A stretch of DNA of 64,000 nucleotides from Aneurinibacillus thermoaerophilus. Its GTDB lineage: Bacteria; Bacillota; Bacilli; Aneurinibacillales; Aneurinibacillaceae. The translations under genes were made by a program, and so were the position numbers. Of the stretch, positions 38,586 through 48,365 are shown piece by piece. The notes below the pieces were generated by a model. The model worked only from the letters and a program-made list of their open reading frames with translations, was not told the DNA's origin and did not search any database. The stretch spans positions 1-64,000 of the forward strand of contig NZ_FNDE01000006.1 of NCBI RefSeq assembly GCF_900099925.1, in the 5' to 3' direction. The stretch's first letter is position 1. Each line of letters starts with the position of its first letter.

Positions 38586-40103
38586 ATGATTATACAGGTA
38601 GTAGGTGCGGCGGAATTATTCCGCCAGCCGTTAGAACATATTGTTCAACTGTTTTTTGAAGAAGCACAGATTTGGTTTGGAATAAGTGCGGAAGATAGAA
38701 CGCCGGATGTAAATATCGAGCTTACGCTTACAGGGGAACAGGAACTGTACGCGCATGCCCGCCTGACGGAAAAGCGGAGCGGAAAGGTATATGAAGCATC
38801 GTATTTGCGCCGGATTTCGTATTGTCAGGAGGATAAAGAATGGCGAAAACAGGCCAAGCAGGTGATAAGCCACCCGCTGCTTGACGTGTTGGAACGCTAT
38901 ACGGGTATTGAACAGCCCTGGGGCATTCTCACCGGAATCCGGCCAACGAAGCTGTTGCATCGCAAAGTTCAGCGAAATGTACCGCGTGAGCAAGCGCACC
39001 GTGAGTTGCGCGAGGATTTTTTGATTCGCCAGGAAAAAATTGATCTTATGCAACAAATCGTTGACCGCCAGTTGACGATGGTGCCTGACTTGTATCATTT
39101 GCGGGGAGAAGTCAGCATTTATATCGGCATTCCGTTTTGCCCGACCAAATGTGCGTATTGCACGTTTCCAGCCTATGCGATTAGCGGAAAGCAGGGCTCT
39201 GTTGACTCCTTTCTCGGCGGATTACATTATGAAATGCGCGAGATCGGACGCTGGCTAAAAGAGCATGATATGAAAATTACAACGATTTATTTCGGAGGGG
39301 GGACGCCAACAAGCATTACCGCCGAAGAGATGGATAGGCTATATGAAGAAATGTACGCTTCTTTCCCTCATATGGATAAAGTACGAGAGCTTACGGTGGA
39401 GGCGGGCCGCCCGGACACAATTACGCTAGAAAAGCTGGAAGTGCTGAAAAAATGGAAGATTGACCGTATTAGCATCAATCCGCAATCGTATATTGAAGAA
39501 ACACTGAAAGCTATCGGGCGTCACCACACGGTGCAGGAAACGATCGATAAGTTCCGCCTCGCACGCGAAGCTGGGATGAACAATATCAACATGGATTTGA
39601 TTATCGGTTTGCCTGGCGAAGGTGTGACTGAATTTGAACATACGCTTGCGGAAACGGAGAAGCTAATGCCGGAGTCGGTGACGGTGCATACGTTATCCTT
39701 TAAGCGCGCTTCGGAAATGACACGCAATAAAGAAAAATACAAAGTCGCAAGCCGCGAAGAAATCCAGGAGATGATGAAGCGGGCGGAGGAATGGACGAAA
39801 GCGCGCGGCTATGTACCATACTACCTTTATCGCCAGAAAAATATCCTTGGGAATTTGGAGAATGTTGGTTACGCAAAGCCGGGTCAGGAAAGCCTGTACA
39901 ATATTATGATCATGGAAGAAATGCAAACCATTATCGGTCTGGGATGTGGCGCGGCCAGCAAATGGGTTCATCCTATGACCGGGGCTATTTCCCGCTTTGC
40001 CAATCCGAAAGAGCCGAAAGCTTACAACGAAAACTACAAACATTACACTGAAGCCAAAATCAAAGTTCTTGATGATTTGTTTGGAATCAAGACAGGAGTA
40101 TAA
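38586..40103 (+). CDS. hemZ: Radical-SAM coproporphyrinogen dehydrogenase-like protein HemZ
   Basis: A 505-aa radical SAM enzyme of the HemN/HemZ group (HemZ of B. subtilis has about 500 aa). The cluster motif CPTKCAYCTFP gives C185, C189 and C192. FGGGTPTSITAEEM and SINPQSYIEETLKAIGRHH are SAM and substrate motifs. The long N-terminal extension is typical of HemZ. An oxygen-independent step in haem synthesis is the reported role, but the exact reaction of the HemZ branch is less certain than for HemN. AAAGGAG precedes the ATG. Confidence 0.9.
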   Translation: MIIQVVGAAELFRQPLEHIVQLFFEEAQIWFGISAEDRTPDVNIELTLTGEQELYAHARLTEKRSGKVYEASYLRRISYCQEDKEWRKQAKQVISHPLLDVLERYTGIEQPWGILTGIRPTKLLHRKVQRNVPREQAHRELREDFLIRQEKIDLMQQIVDRQLTMVPDLYHLRGEVSIYIGIPFCPTKCAYCTFPAYAISGKQGSVDSFLGGLHYEMREIGRWLKEHDMKITTIYFGGGTPTSITAEEMDRLYEEMYASFPHMDKVRELTVEAGRPDTITLEKLEVLKKWKIDRISINPQSYIEETLKAIGRHHTVQETIDKFRLAREAGMNNINMDLIIGLPGEGVTEFEHTLAETEKLMPESVTVHTLSFKRASEMTRNKEKYKVASREEIQEMMKRAEEWTKARGYVPYYLYRQKNILGNLENVGYAKPGQESLYNIMIMEEMQTIIGLGCGAASKWVHPMTGAISRFANPKEPKAYNENYKHYTEAKIKVLDDLFGIKTGV

Positions 40104-40113
40104 TCCCCCACTC

Positions 40114-40142
40114 TTGACAAACACTGTCGAAATAAGTAATAT
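40114..40142 (+). promoter_or_regulatory. Sigma-A promoter of the hisS-aspS T-box transcript
   Basis: TTGACA (40114-40119), a 17-base spacer, TAATAT (40137-40142). Confidence 0.85.
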
Positions 40143-40149
40143 AAAAAAC

Positions 40150-40417
40150 AATTGTGACAAAAGGATATTGATCTGATGAAGGGCACAAAGTAGTCAGGAA
40201 GTACTGCCGCACAGAGAGGAATGTCAGAGGCTGGAAGCATTCCCGACAGCTCTTGATGAACGACAACCCGGAAGACCTTGTGGAAACAAACACATGGCGT
40301 GTTCCCGCGTTACGGGATATAGAGCGGGATATTTATATATCCAAGCAGGGTGGTACCACGGGAATAAATAGCAATCTCTCGTCCCTGACAACTGTGTCAG
40401 TGGCGGGAGATTTTTTA
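40150..40417 (+). promoter_or_regulatory. T-box leader of hisS-aspS, apparent Asp specifier
   Basis: This leader fills the gap between hemZ and hisS. Stem I shows CAGAGAG followed by GGAATG...CATTCC. The T-box sequence AGCAGGGTGGTACCACGGG lies near 40345-40362, and the terminator AATCTCTCGTCCC...GGCGGGAGATT plus Ts at 40373-40417. Placed against the alaS T-box in this window (GAA-T-GCT), the specifier position reads GAA-C-GAC, so the codon is GAC (Asp) at 40262-40264; I see no His codon (CAC) there. Uncharged tRNA would stabilise the antiterminator and switch on both synthetase genes. Confidence 0.88.
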
Positions 40418-40516
40418 ATGTGGAAGGAGACAGGAGAAAAAAGGTCGGATGCAATCGTCGAACCGCTCATTCTTCTTCCATGTTTATACATTTTTAATTT
40501 TTAAGGAGGGCCAATG

Positions 40517-41797
40517 ATGATCCAGGTTCCACGAGGAACAGCTGATGTTCTGCCTGGCGAGATCGAACTGTGGCAGTATATTGAAGATAAGGCGCGAGAC
40601 ATTTGTCGTCGTTACAATTATTCGGAAATTAGAACGCCGGTTTTTGAACATACTGAGCTGTTTCAGCGCGGTGTCGGCGAGACGACGGACATTGTGGAAA
40701 AGGAAATGTACACGTTTGAAGACCGAGGCGGCCGCAGTCTAACCTTGCGCCCGGAGGGGACCGCTTCGACGGTACGCGCTTACATTGAACACAAAATGTA
40801 TGGCTCCCCGCAGCAACCAACAAAACTATATTACATAGGACCCATGTTCCGTTACGAGCGCCCGCAGGCGGGCCGGATGCGCCAGTTTACGCAGTTTGGT
40901 GTCGAAGCGATTGGCAGCAATGATCCAGCGATTGACGCGGAGGTCATTGCGCTGGCAATGCGATTGTACGAAGAACTCGGCCTGAAAAAACTGCACGTTG
41001 AACTCAACAGCTTGGGTGACGCGGAAAGCCGCAAAGCGCACCGTGAAGCGCTCATCAAACACTTTACGCCACACATCCATGAGTTTTGTTCCGATTGTCA
41101 GTCGCGCCTTACGCGTAATCCACTGCGTATTCTTGATTGCAAAAAAGATGCGGACAAAGAAGTAATGAAAACGGCGCCTACTATTCTTGATTATTTAAAT
41201 GAAGCATCCAAGTCGTATTTCGAGAAAGTGAAAAAGCATCTGGATGATTTAGGAATCGCATATGTAGTTAATCCGAATCTGGTACGTGGTCTTGACTATT
41301 ATACACACACTGCGTTTGAGATTATGGAACGCGGCATCGGCGCCGTCAGCACCATCTGCGGTGGCGGACGTTACAACGGCCTTGTGCAGGAAATCGGCGG
41401 CAACGATATGCCAGGAATCGGTTTTGCTATGAGTATTGAGCGGGTGCTGCTCGCGTTGAAAACCCAAGGCGTAGAACTTCCAATTGACCAAGGACTGGAT
41501 TGCTTTGTCATTGGCCTTGGGGAAGCAGCGGAGGAGAAGGCGTTTCTGCTTTTGAACGAGATGCGCCGTCAAGGGCTTACTGCTGATAAGGATTACTTGG
41601 GTCGGAAGATGAAGGCTCAGATGAAAGCGGCAGATCGTTTGCAGGCGAAAGTTGTGGTTATCATAGGAGAGGATGAACTTTCGCGGGATATCGTCGTTCT
41701 CAAAAACATGGAGACAGGCGATCAGCAGGAAGTGGCTTTTGACAAAGTTATAGCAAAAGTCCAGGAAATTACTAAAAACGATAAGCAAGGAAGGTAG
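40517..41797 (+). CDS. hisS: Histidyl-tRNA synthetase
   Basis: Class II synthetase, 426 aa. [12 protein letters not shown] opens the protein. Motif 2 is [19 protein letters not shown], and the HisRS-specific motifs are [13 protein letters not shown] and [16 protein letters not shown]-terminal anticodon-binding domain follows. The codons ATGATG begin at 40514. I take the second (40517), seven bases after GGAGG, but the first is possible. It is followed by aspS after eight bases, and the pair is governed by the T-box. Confidence 0.96.
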   Translation: MIQVPRGTADVLPGEIELWQYIEDKARDICRRYNYSEIRTPVFEHTELFQRGVGETTDIVEKEMYTFEDRGGRSLTLRPEGTASTVRAYIEHKMYGSPQQPTKLYYIGPMFRYERPQAGRMRQFTQFGVEAIGSNDPAIDAEVIALAMRLYEELGLKKLHVELNSLGDAESRKAHREALIKHFTPHIHEFCSDCQSRLTRNPLRILDCKKDADKEVMKTAPTILDYLNEASKSYFEKVKKHLDDLGIAYVVNPNLVRGLDYYTHTAFEIMERGIGAVSTICGGGRYNGLVQEIGGNDMPGIGFAMSIERVLLALKTQGVELPIDQGLDCFVIGLGEAAEEKAFLLLNEMRRQGLTADKDYLGRKMKAQMKAADRLQAKVVVIIGEDELSRDIVVLKNMETGDQQEVAFDKVIAKVQEITKNDKQGR

Positions 41798-41805
41798 GAA
41801 GAGAA

Positions 41806-43593
41806 ATGGAATTCCAACAACGAAACGTATTTTGCGGCACGCTCCGCAGAACAGATGTGGGCAAAGAGGTTGTCTTAAACGGATGGGTGCAGAAGCGCCG
41901 CGACTTGGGGGGGGTTATCTTTGTCGATTTGCGCGATCGTACGGGTATTGTGCAAATCGTATTTAATCCTGAGATTAATCCGGAAGCGCATGCGGTTGGT
42001 GATAAGCTGCGCAGTGAATATGTTGTCAGCGTAAAAGGAAAAGTCGTAGAGCGAGATCCGGAAACAGTGAATCCGAACTTGGAAACCGGGGAAATTGAAG
42101 TACAGGTAAATGAAATTGAAATCATTAACCAGGCAAAAACGCCACCGTTCTTTATTGAAGATAATATCGATGTAGATGAACAAATTCGCTTAAAGTATCG
42201 TTATTTGGATCTGCGTCGTCCGGAAATGTATAAAACGATGGAACTGCGCCATAAAGTGACGAAGTTGTTCCGCGATTATCTGGATAGCAAAGGTTTTCTT
42301 GAAATCGAAACGCCTATGCTTACCAAAAGTACGCCGGAGGGAGCGCGTGACTATCTGGTGCCTAGCCGCGTGAACCCGGGTGAATTTTTCGCGCTGCCGC
42401 AGTCGCCGCAGATTTTTAAGCAATTGCTGATGGTGGCGGGCTATGAACGCTATTTCCAAATTGTGCGTTGTTTCCGTGACGAAGACTTGCGTGCAGATCG
42501 CCAGCCGGAGTTTACACAGGTCGATATTGAGACATCGTTCCTTAACATGGAGGAGTTAATGTCCATGATGGAAGAAATGATGGCAAAAGTTTGCAAAGAA
42601 GTGCTCAATATCGACATTGAAACACCGTTCCAGCGCCTAACATACGCGGAAGCTATGGATCGTTACGGCTCAGACAAGCCTGATCTTCGCTTCGGTATGG
42701 AATTAGTAGATATCTCGGACATCGCAGAAAACTGTGGCTTCCAGGTGTTCAGCAGCACAATGAAAAAAGGCGGGCAAGTAAAAGGCATCAACGTAAAAGG
42801 GTGCGCGCACTACTCCCGCAAAGATGTGGATGAATTGATGAAATTTGCGGGCCGCTATGGTGCGAAAGGCCTGGCATGGATGGCGTTTAAAGATGATGAA
42901 ATAAAAGGGCCGATCGCCAAATTTTTTACGGAAGAAGAAATTGCCGCTATCAAAGATCGCATGCAGGTAGAGAACAATGACCTGTTGTTATTTGTGGCGG
43001 ACAAGCCGAAAGTCGTGGCCGATTCTCTCGGTGCGCTGCGTCTGAAATTCGGTAAAGAGCTCGGTCTCATTGATGAAAGCAAGTTTGCCTTTGCATGGGT
43101 TGTGGATTTCCCATTGCTTGAATGGGATGAAGAGGCAAAGCGGTATGTGGCGCTGCACCATCCGTTTACCCGCCCGCGTCCGGAAGATGTGGAATTGTTC
43201 GATACCGATCCTGGGAAAATTCGCGCTCAAGCGTACGACATGGTACTGAACGGTTTTGAGATCGGCGGCGGCAGCATGCGTATTTATAAGCGCGATGTGC
43301 AAGAGAAAATGTTTAAAGCGCTTGGCTTTAGCCAGGAAGAAGCACAGGAGAAATTCGGCTTCCTTCTGGATGCATTCGAGTATGGTACGCCTCCGCACGG
43401 CGGTATCGCGTTTGGCCTGGATCGTATCGTAATGATTTTGGCCGGTCGAAGCAGTCTGCGCGACACGATCGCATTCCCGAAAACGGCAAGTGCCCGTGAT
43501 TTTATGACGGACGCACCGAGCACGGTCGATCCGAAGCAGTTGGAAGAGTTATCGATCCGCGTTTTTATGCCAAAGAAGTCAGATGATAAATAA
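41806..43593 (+). CDS. aspS: Aspartyl-tRNA synthetase
   Basis: Class II synthetase, 595 aa, bacterial type with the GAD insertion domain. The N-terminal OB-fold anticodon domain has [22 protein letters not shown]. Motif 2 is [16 protein letters not shown], and motif 3 [16 protein letters not shown]. Co-transcribed with hisS. The sequence does not show whether it also charges tRNA-Asn. Confidence 0.97.
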   Translation: MEFQQRNVFCGTLRRTDVGKEVVLNGWVQKRRDLGGVIFVDLRDRTGIVQIVFNPEINPEAHAVGDKLRSEYVVSVKGKVVERDPETVNPNLETGEIEVQVNEIEIINQAKTPPFFIEDNIDVDEQIRLKYRYLDLRRPEMYKTMELRHKVTKLFRDYLDSKGFLEIETPMLTKSTPEGARDYLVPSRVNPGEFFALPQSPQIFKQLLMVAGYERYFQIVRCFRDEDLRADRQPEFTQVDIETSFLNMEELMSMMEEMMAKVCKEVLNIDIETPFQRLTYAEAMDRYGSDKPDLRFGMELVDISDIAENCGFQVFSSTMKKGGQVKGINVKGCAHYSRKDVDELMKFAGRYGAKGLAWMAFKDDEIKGPIAKFFTEEEIAAIKDRMQVENNDLLLFVADKPKVVADSLGALRLKFGKELGLIDESKFAFAWVVDFPLLEWDEEAKRYVALHHPFTRPRPEDVELFDTDPGKIRAQAYDMVLNGFEIGGGSMRIYKRDVQEKMFKALGFSQEEAQEKFGFLLDAFEYGTPPHGGIAFGLDRIVMILAGRSSLRDTIAFPKTASARDFMTDAPSTVDPKQLEELSIRVFMPKKSDDK

Positions 43594-43636
43594 GTAACTT
43601 GGTAATAATTAGTGAAAATTGGGCCGAATTTACCGC

Positions 43637-43665
43637 TTGAAATCGTTTTCAAAATTGTGTAAGAT
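43637..43665 (+). promoter_or_regulatory. Promoter of 6S RNA
   Basis: TTGAAA (43637-43642), a 17-base spacer, TAAGAT (43660-43665). Confidence 0.8.
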
Positions 43666-43682
43666 GAAGTCACAACAAAGTT

Positions 43683-43867
43683 AAGAACCCTGTGATGTGC
43701 GTGAGCGACCCGTTTGTTTTGTACCAACACTAATGAAAAGGGAAACTGGGGTTCCGCTGTGGCGCAGAAGCCGCCCTGAATTGAGCGGACCTGTAAAGCA
43801 GCGGACAGGTCTCCCACCTGCCAGAGCAGGTTCAAAACACAGGCATCACGGCATTCCTGGGGTTCTT
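43683..43867 (+). ncRNA. ssrS: 6S RNA (bsrA type)
   Basis: The ends AAGAACCC (43683-43690) and GGGGTTCTT (43859-43867) close a long, mostly self-complementary rod of about 185 nt. A promoter stands upstream and a terminator downstream. The gene for 6S-1 RNA in B. subtilis occupies exactly this place, between aspS and the tcdA (yrvM) gene. 6S RNA mimics an open promoter and binds the housekeeping RNA polymerase. The exact 5' end is uncertain by about ten bases. Confidence 0.87.
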
Positions 43868-43887
43868 ACTTTTATTGTTAATGCTGC

Positions 43888-43924
43888 GGCCCGCAGAGGA
43901 TTTCTCTCTGCGGGCTTTCTTTTA
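43888..43924 (+). terminator. Terminator after 6S RNA
   Basis: CCCGCAGAG (43890-43898) pairs with CTCTGCGGG (43906-43914), followed by CTTTCTTTT. Confidence 0.9.
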
Positions 43925-43958
43925 CCATATAAGAAAACAAAATGAAAAGGAGATCGTT

Positions 43959-44726
43959 ATGCTGCATCAATTTTCTCGCACAGAGCTTGCAGTCGGTCGC
44001 GAAGGAATCGAATTGTTTAGGGACAGCGCCGTCGCCGTGCTGGGTGTAGGGGGGGTCGGTTCCTTTACCGTCGAATCGCTCGCCCGTACTGGTATCGGCA
44101 AACTGGTTCTTATCGACAAGGACGATGTCGACATCACGAATTGTAACCGGCAAATTCCGGCGACGCTTGAGACGATCGGGCAGTCAAAAGTGGATATAAT
44201 GAAAAAGCGGATTGCGAGCATTAATCCAGAATGTGAAGTTGTTACGTTAAAAATGTTCTACAACGAGGAAACGTATGAGCAATTGTTTAAACATAAGCTT
44301 GATTATGTAGCTGACGCGATGGATACCATCTCGGCCAAGTTGCACTTGATTCTTCAGTGTCGTGAGCGCGGCATTCCGCTTATCAGCAGCATGGGAGCAG
44401 CCAATAAGCTGGATCCTACGCGTTTTCAGGTAGCGGATTTGTTTGAAACTTCTTATGATCCGATAGCTAAAGTGCTACGCCGGGAGCTGCGCAAAAAAGG
44501 GATCAAGAAAGGTGTAAAAGTGGTATATTCTACTGAAACGCCGGTCGCGGCCCGTGAAGAGGTATTGAAAGAGGTTGTGCAGGATCCGAATTCCCCGATC
44601 CGCAAAGCGATCCGTCCACCGGCGAGCGTGGCGTTTGTACCATCTGTCGCCGGATTAATCATGACAAGTGTCATTATTCGTGACCTGCTGGAGAAAGCCG
44701 GTATCGAAGTGTTGCGGGAAGACTAA
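43959..44726 (+). CDS. tcdA: tRNA threonylcarbamoyladenosine dehydratase (YrvM)
   Basis: E1-like enzyme that cyclises t6A37 of tRNA to ct6A using ATP; 255 aa. VLGVGGVGSFTVESLARTGI is the nucleotide-binding loop, and IDKDDVDITNCNRQ the ThiF/MoeB motif. AAAGGAG precedes the ATG at 43959; the frame is open back into the 6S terminator, which is not coding. Confidence 0.95.
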   Translation: MLHQFSRTELAVGREGIELFRDSAVAVLGVGGVGSFTVESLARTGIGKLVLIDKDDVDITNCNRQIPATLETIGQSKVDIMKKRIASINPECEVVTLKMFYNEETYEQLFKHKLDYVADAMDTISAKLHLILQCRERGIPLISSMGAANKLDPTRFQVADLFETSYDPIAKVLRRELRKKGIKKGVKVVYSTETPVAAREEVLKEVVQDPNSPIRKAIRPPASVAFVPSVAGLIMTSVIIRDLLEKAGIEVLRED

Positions 44727-44732
44727 GATAGG

Positions 44733-44796
44733 AAAAAAAGCAAGGAAAGGGTGCTGGTTTTGTGGCGGCATCCTTTACTTATGCTTATTTTTTTTC
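44733..44796 (+). terminator. Terminator after tcdA
   Basis: AAAGGGTGC pairs with GCATCCTTT, and AAGCA with TGCTT outside it; a run of eight Ts follows. Confidence 0.78.
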
Positions 44797-44802
44797 TATA
44801 AT
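44774..44802 (+). promoter_or_regulatory. Probable promoter of rarA
   Basis: TTTACT (44774-44779), a 17-base spacer, TATAAT (44797-44802). It overlaps the end of the tcdA terminator. Confidence 0.6.
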
Positions 44803-44842
44803 TAGTAGGATTTAGGAATGAGGCGCAAGGAGGGGGCGACGA

Positions 44843-46174
44843 ATGGACTTATTCTCCTACGCTCAAGAAGAAGAAAATGAGCGCGGACAAAGCAGACACC
44901 AGCCGCTGGCGGATCGCATGCGACCGCGCACGCTGGACGAGTTTGTTGGACAGAATCACATTCTTGGTGAAGGGAAGCTTCTGCGCCGTGCGATCGAAGC
45001 TGATCGCATATCTTCGCTTATTTTTCACGGGCCGCCAGGCACCGGAAAAACGACGCTCGCCCGCATCATTGCTCGGACGACGCAAACGCACTTCACCGAT
45101 ATGAATGCCGTCACCGCGGGTGTGGCGGATATCCGGCGGGTAGTGGAAGAAGCAAAGCAGCGCCGAGAGATGTACGGACAAGGGACAACGCTGTTTGTGG
45201 ATGAAATCCACCGTTTCAATAAATCCCAGCAAGATGCGTTATTGCCGTATGTGGAAGATGGAACCATCCGGCTAATTGGCGCGACAACTGAGAATCCTTT
45301 TTTTGAAGTAAACGCTGCGCTGCTTTCCCGTTCCCAACTGTTTCAGTTGCGCGCGTTAACGGAGGAAGACATGAACCGGGTGATTGACCGGGCGCTTACC
45401 GATAAGGAACGGGGATATGGTAAACTTTCTGTACAATTAGATGAGGAAGCGCGTCATCATTTTATCCGGTATGCGGAAGGAGATGGCCGCCGCTTGCTGA
45501 ATGCGCTGGAACTGGCTGTTGCGACAACACCGAGAGACAGTGAGGGAAATGTGCGCATTACGCTGGACATAGCGGTTGATTCTATCCAGCGGCGCGCGGT
45601 GCGGTATGATAAGACAGGAGACAACCATTATGATACGATTTCCGCATACATTAAATCCATTCGTGGTTCTGACCCGGATGCGGCGCTGTATTGGCTGGCG
45701 CGCATGATTGATGCCGGGGAAGATCCGCGATTTATCGCGCGTCGGCTGGTCATTGCTGCTTCTGAAGATGTAGGTAATGGCGATCCGCGGGCCTTGCAGG
45801 TGGCGATCGCAGCATTCCAAGCGCTGGAGCTTGTTGGCATGCCGGAAGGACGCATTCCGCTGGCGCAGGCGACTACATACCTCGCTTCGGCGCCTAAAAG
45901 CAACGCTGCGTACGAGGGAATCAATGCTGCGCTTCGTTACGTTCGGCAGCACGGGCATGGTGCTGTACCGCTGCATTTGCGGGACAAGCATTACAAAGGT
46001 GCCGAGAAACTCGGACATGGGGAGGGATATCTGTATCCGCATGATTATCCGAATTCATATGTGAAACAACAATACTTGCCCGAAGGGGTAAACGAGACAT
46101 TTTACCGGCCGAAAGAAATTGGCTATGAACGCCATATGAAGGAGTATTTGCGTACCATAAGGAAAGAAAAATAG
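44843..46174 (+). CDS. rarA: AAA+ ATPase RarA/MgsA
   Basis: Replication-associated recombination ATPase, 443 aa. LADRMRPRTLDEFVGQNHIL opens the AAA+ module, with Walker A GPPGTGKTTLARII, Walker B FVDEIHRFNKSQQDALL and sensor 1 IGATTENPFFEV. The C-terminal tetramerisation domain includes YLASAPKSNAAYEGINAAL. It acts at stalled forks. CAAGGAGGGGG precedes the ATG. Confidence 0.95.
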   Translation: MDLFSYAQEEENERGQSRHQPLADRMRPRTLDEFVGQNHILGEGKLLRRAIEADRISSLIFHGPPGTGKTTLARIIARTTQTHFTDMNAVTAGVADIRRVVEEAKQRREMYGQGTTLFVDEIHRFNKSQQDALLPYVEDGTIRLIGATTENPFFEVNAALLSRSQLFQLRALTEEDMNRVIDRALTDKERGYGKLSVQLDEEARHHFIRYAEGDGRRLLNALELAVATTPRDSEGNVRITLDIAVDSIQRRAVRYDKTGDNHYDTISAYIKSIRGSDPDAALYWLARMIDAGEDPRFIARRLVIAASEDVGNGDPRALQVAIAAFQALELVGMPEGRIPLAQATTYLASAPKSNAAYEGINAALRYVRQHGHGAVPLHLRDKHYKGAEKLGHGEGYLYPHDYPNSYVKQQYLPEGVNETFYRPKEIGYERHMKEYLRTIRKEK

Positions 46175-46192
46175 AAAGAAGGGTGGATTTAT

Positions 46193-46612
46193 TTGAGAAT
46201 ATCAACAAAAGGAAGATATGGTTTGACTATTATGATGGAACTGGCGAACCGATATGGGGAAGGCCAGATGTCGTTGAAGGCGATCGCACAGAAACATGAT
46301 TTATCAGAACATTATCTTGAGCAGCTTGTGGCTCCGCTCCGGAATGCTGGACTTGTAAAAAGCATCCGCGGCGCTTATGGTGGATATATTCTTGCTCGTC
46401 CGCCGGAAGAGATTACGGCAGGCGATGTTATTCGCGTGCTGGAAGGCCCGATCAGTCCAGTTGAATTTGAAGAGGAAGAAGATCCAGCCAAGCGCAATTT
46501 ATGGATTCGCATCCGTGACAGTATCAGTCAGGTGCTCGATACGACTACGTTGCAGGATTTGATCTCTTATAAAGACGAAAATCAGACGGATTCGTATATG
46601 TTTTATATTTAA
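46193..46612 (+). CDS. cymR: Cysteine-metabolism repressor CymR (Rrf2 family)
   Basis: A 139-aa Rrf2-type winged-helix regulator. MRISTKGRYGLTIMMELA and LSEHYLEQLVAPLRNAGLVKSIRGAYGGY match CymR closely, as does the C-terminal RDSISQVLDTTTLQDL...SYMFYI. It lacks the three cysteines that hold the cluster in IscR, as expected for CymR, which works together with the cysteine synthase CysK. The start is a TTG at 46193 after AGAAGGGTGG. It lies directly ahead of the cysteine desulfurase gene. Confidence 0.93.
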   Translation: MRISTKGRYGLTIMMELANRYGEGQMSLKAIAQKHDLSEHYLEQLVAPLRNAGLVKSIRGAYGGYILARPPEEITAGDVIRVLEGPISPVEFEEEEDPAKRNLWIRIRDSISQVLDTTTLQDLISYKDENQTDSYMFYI

Positions 46613-46647
46613 CACAGGTAAATTGATGAATGGTAAGGAGAGACACC

Positions 46648-47781
46648 ATGCAAGAAATTTATTTGGATCATGCGGCGACCACTCCTGTTCATCCTGAAGT
46701 GCTGGAAGCAATGCTTCCGTATTATCGTGACATGCATGGCAATCCGTCTAGCATGCATAGATTCGGACAGCGTGTACGACATACCGTTGATGAAGCGCGT
46801 TCCATTATCGCACGTTGCGTGAATGCAGAACCGGGAGAAATTATTTTTACGAGCGGTGGTACTGAAGCCGATAATATGGCGCTTATTGGCGTGATGACGG
46901 CCAACCGGGATAAAGGCAAGCATTTGATTACGAGCCAGATTGAGCACCACGCCGTTTTGCATACATGCGAATATCTTGAGTCTCTCGGTTATGAGGTGAC
47001 GTATTTGCCTGTCGATGAGACGGGACGCGTGGCTGTTGAAGATGTAGCGCAGGCGATCCGTCCGGACACGGTGATGATTAGCATTATGTTTGGCAACAAT
47101 GAAGTTGGTACGTTGCAACACATCGGTAAAATCGGCAAGCTAGCCAAAGAGCGAGGCGTATATTTCCATACGGACGCGGTGCAGGCGTTTGGGATTGAAG
47201 AAGTGGATGTGAAACGCTTGCATGTGGATTTGCTGTCGATTTCTGCCCATAAAGTCAACGGGCCGAAAGGTGTTGGCTCCCTTTACGCAAGACGCGGAAT
47301 TAAAATTGCTTCCTATATACACGGTGGCAATCAGGAAAAAAAGCGGCGTGCCGGAACGGAAAATGTAGCCGGTATTGTCGGATTTGCCCGCGCAGCTGAG
47401 CTCGCTATAAATACACGGGAAGAGAGGCGCGCGCATTATGAGAAGCTGCGTCGGATGATGATGGCCGTTTGGGATGAACAAAGTGTTGATTACGTAGTGA
47501 ACGGACATCCCAAGTTTTATATGCCGCATATTTTGAATGTAAGTTTTCCTGGTACGAAGACGGAAGCGATGCTGATGAAGCTCGATATCGCGGGCGTTGC
47601 CGCTGCGAGCGGTTCAGCATGCATGTCCGGATCGCTGGAAATTTCTCATGTGCTGCGCGCTATGAACCTGCCGGAAGATCGGCTCATTTCTGCCATTCGT
47701 TTCAGCTTTGGTTACGGCAATACGGAAGAGCAAGTGCGGGAAGCTGCGGAACGAATTGCGCGAATTGTGAATAAGGGATGA
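46648..47781 (+). CDS. Cysteine desulfurase (YrvO/IscS-like)
   Basis: PLP enzyme of 377 aa that takes sulfur from cysteine as a bound persulfide. YLDHAATTPVHPEVLEAM opens the protein. The PLP lysine is K202 in SISAHKVNGPKG, and the sulfur-accepting cysteine C325 lies in AASGSACMSGSLEISHVL. TAAGGAG precedes the ATG at 46648. In B. subtilis the homologue yrvO is paired with mnmA and supplies sulfur for 2-thiouridine in tRNA. Here mnmA does not follow; the next gene is a PRC-barrel protein. Confidence 0.93.
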   Translation: MQEIYLDHAATTPVHPEVLEAMLPYYRDMHGNPSSMHRFGQRVRHTVDEARSIIARCVNAEPGEIIFTSGGTEADNMALIGVMTANRDKGKHLITSQIEHHAVLHTCEYLESLGYEVTYLPVDETGRVAVEDVAQAIRPDTVMISIMFGNNEVGTLQHIGKIGKLAKERGVYFHTDAVQAFGIEEVDVKRLHVDLLSISAHKVNGPKGVGSLYARRGIKIASYIHGGNQEKKRRAGTENVAGIVGFARAAELAINTREERRAHYEKLRRMMMAVWDEQSVDYVVNGHPKFYMPHILNVSFPGTKTEAMLMKLDIAGVAAASGSACMSGSLEISHVLRAMNLPEDRLISAIRFSFGYGNTEEQVREAAERIARIVNKG

Positions 47782-47852
47782 TTGGTATCCTTTTTGTAGC
47801 ATAGTCTCACCTCTTTGCCCCATACTAAAGGATATGGAAGGAGATGATCGCT

Positions 47853-48332
47853 ATGCAGCGGGCACGCGACATCATTGGACTTCCTGTTATTGAACTGAAG
47901 CGGGGCAAAGAGGTGGGCTATGTCCATGATCTTCTGTTCAATGAACGGATGGAGCTGGCCGGGCTTTTGCTTGTGGAGAAAAACTTTCTTAGGAAGGGAA
48001 AGTATGTGCCAGCGGAAGCGATTTGTGCGATAGGTGCCGATTGCGTAACGATAACTGAGAGGGCGATGGTACTCTTTTCTTCTCTTCCTTCTAACTGGAT
48101 ATGTGTTCAGACCGGAAAGGCTCACATGCAGAATCGAATGTTTATCACGGACACTGGCGAGCAGTTGGGGTTTGTGGAAGATGTTTATTTTTCTGCGGAA
48201 ACGGGGAGAATAGTAGGGTACGAATTGTCTAACGGAATTTTGTCGGATATTATGGACGGTCGTAAAATGATTCGGAGCGCGCCGAATATAAAAATGGGCG
48301 AGGATACGGTAATTGTCTCCCCTGGGGAGTAA
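47853..48332 (+). CDS. yrrD: PRC-barrel domain protein (YrrD-like)
   Basis: A 159-aa protein made of two PRC-barrel repeats, one from about residue 5 (DIIGLPVIELKRGKEVGYVHDLLF) and one from about 90 (MFITDTGEQLGFVEDVYFSAETGRIVGYELS). PRC barrels occur in RNA-processing and photosynthetic proteins, but the function of YrrD is unknown. I start at ATG 47853, nine bases after AAGGAG; the ATG at 47844 touches that site. A weak hairpin (AAGGGAT/ATCCTTT, 47773-47793) follows the desulfurase gene. Confidence 0.85.
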   Translation: MQRARDIIGLPVIELKRGKEVGYVHDLLFNERMELAGLLLVEKNFLRKGKYVPAEAICAIGADCVTITERAMVLFSSLPSNWICVQTGKAHMQNRMFITDTGEQLGFVEDVYFSAETGRIVGYELSNGILSDIMDGRKMIRSAPNIKMGEDTVIVSPGE

Positions 48333-48365
48333 GGCGGCCCTTCCGCGTACAGGAGGAAAAAAGGA

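Noticed and set aside
43697-43945. Plus-strand ORF of 82 codons
   Set aside because: It lies across the 6S RNA gene and its terminator, has no ribosome-binding site, and its composition is that of structured RNA.
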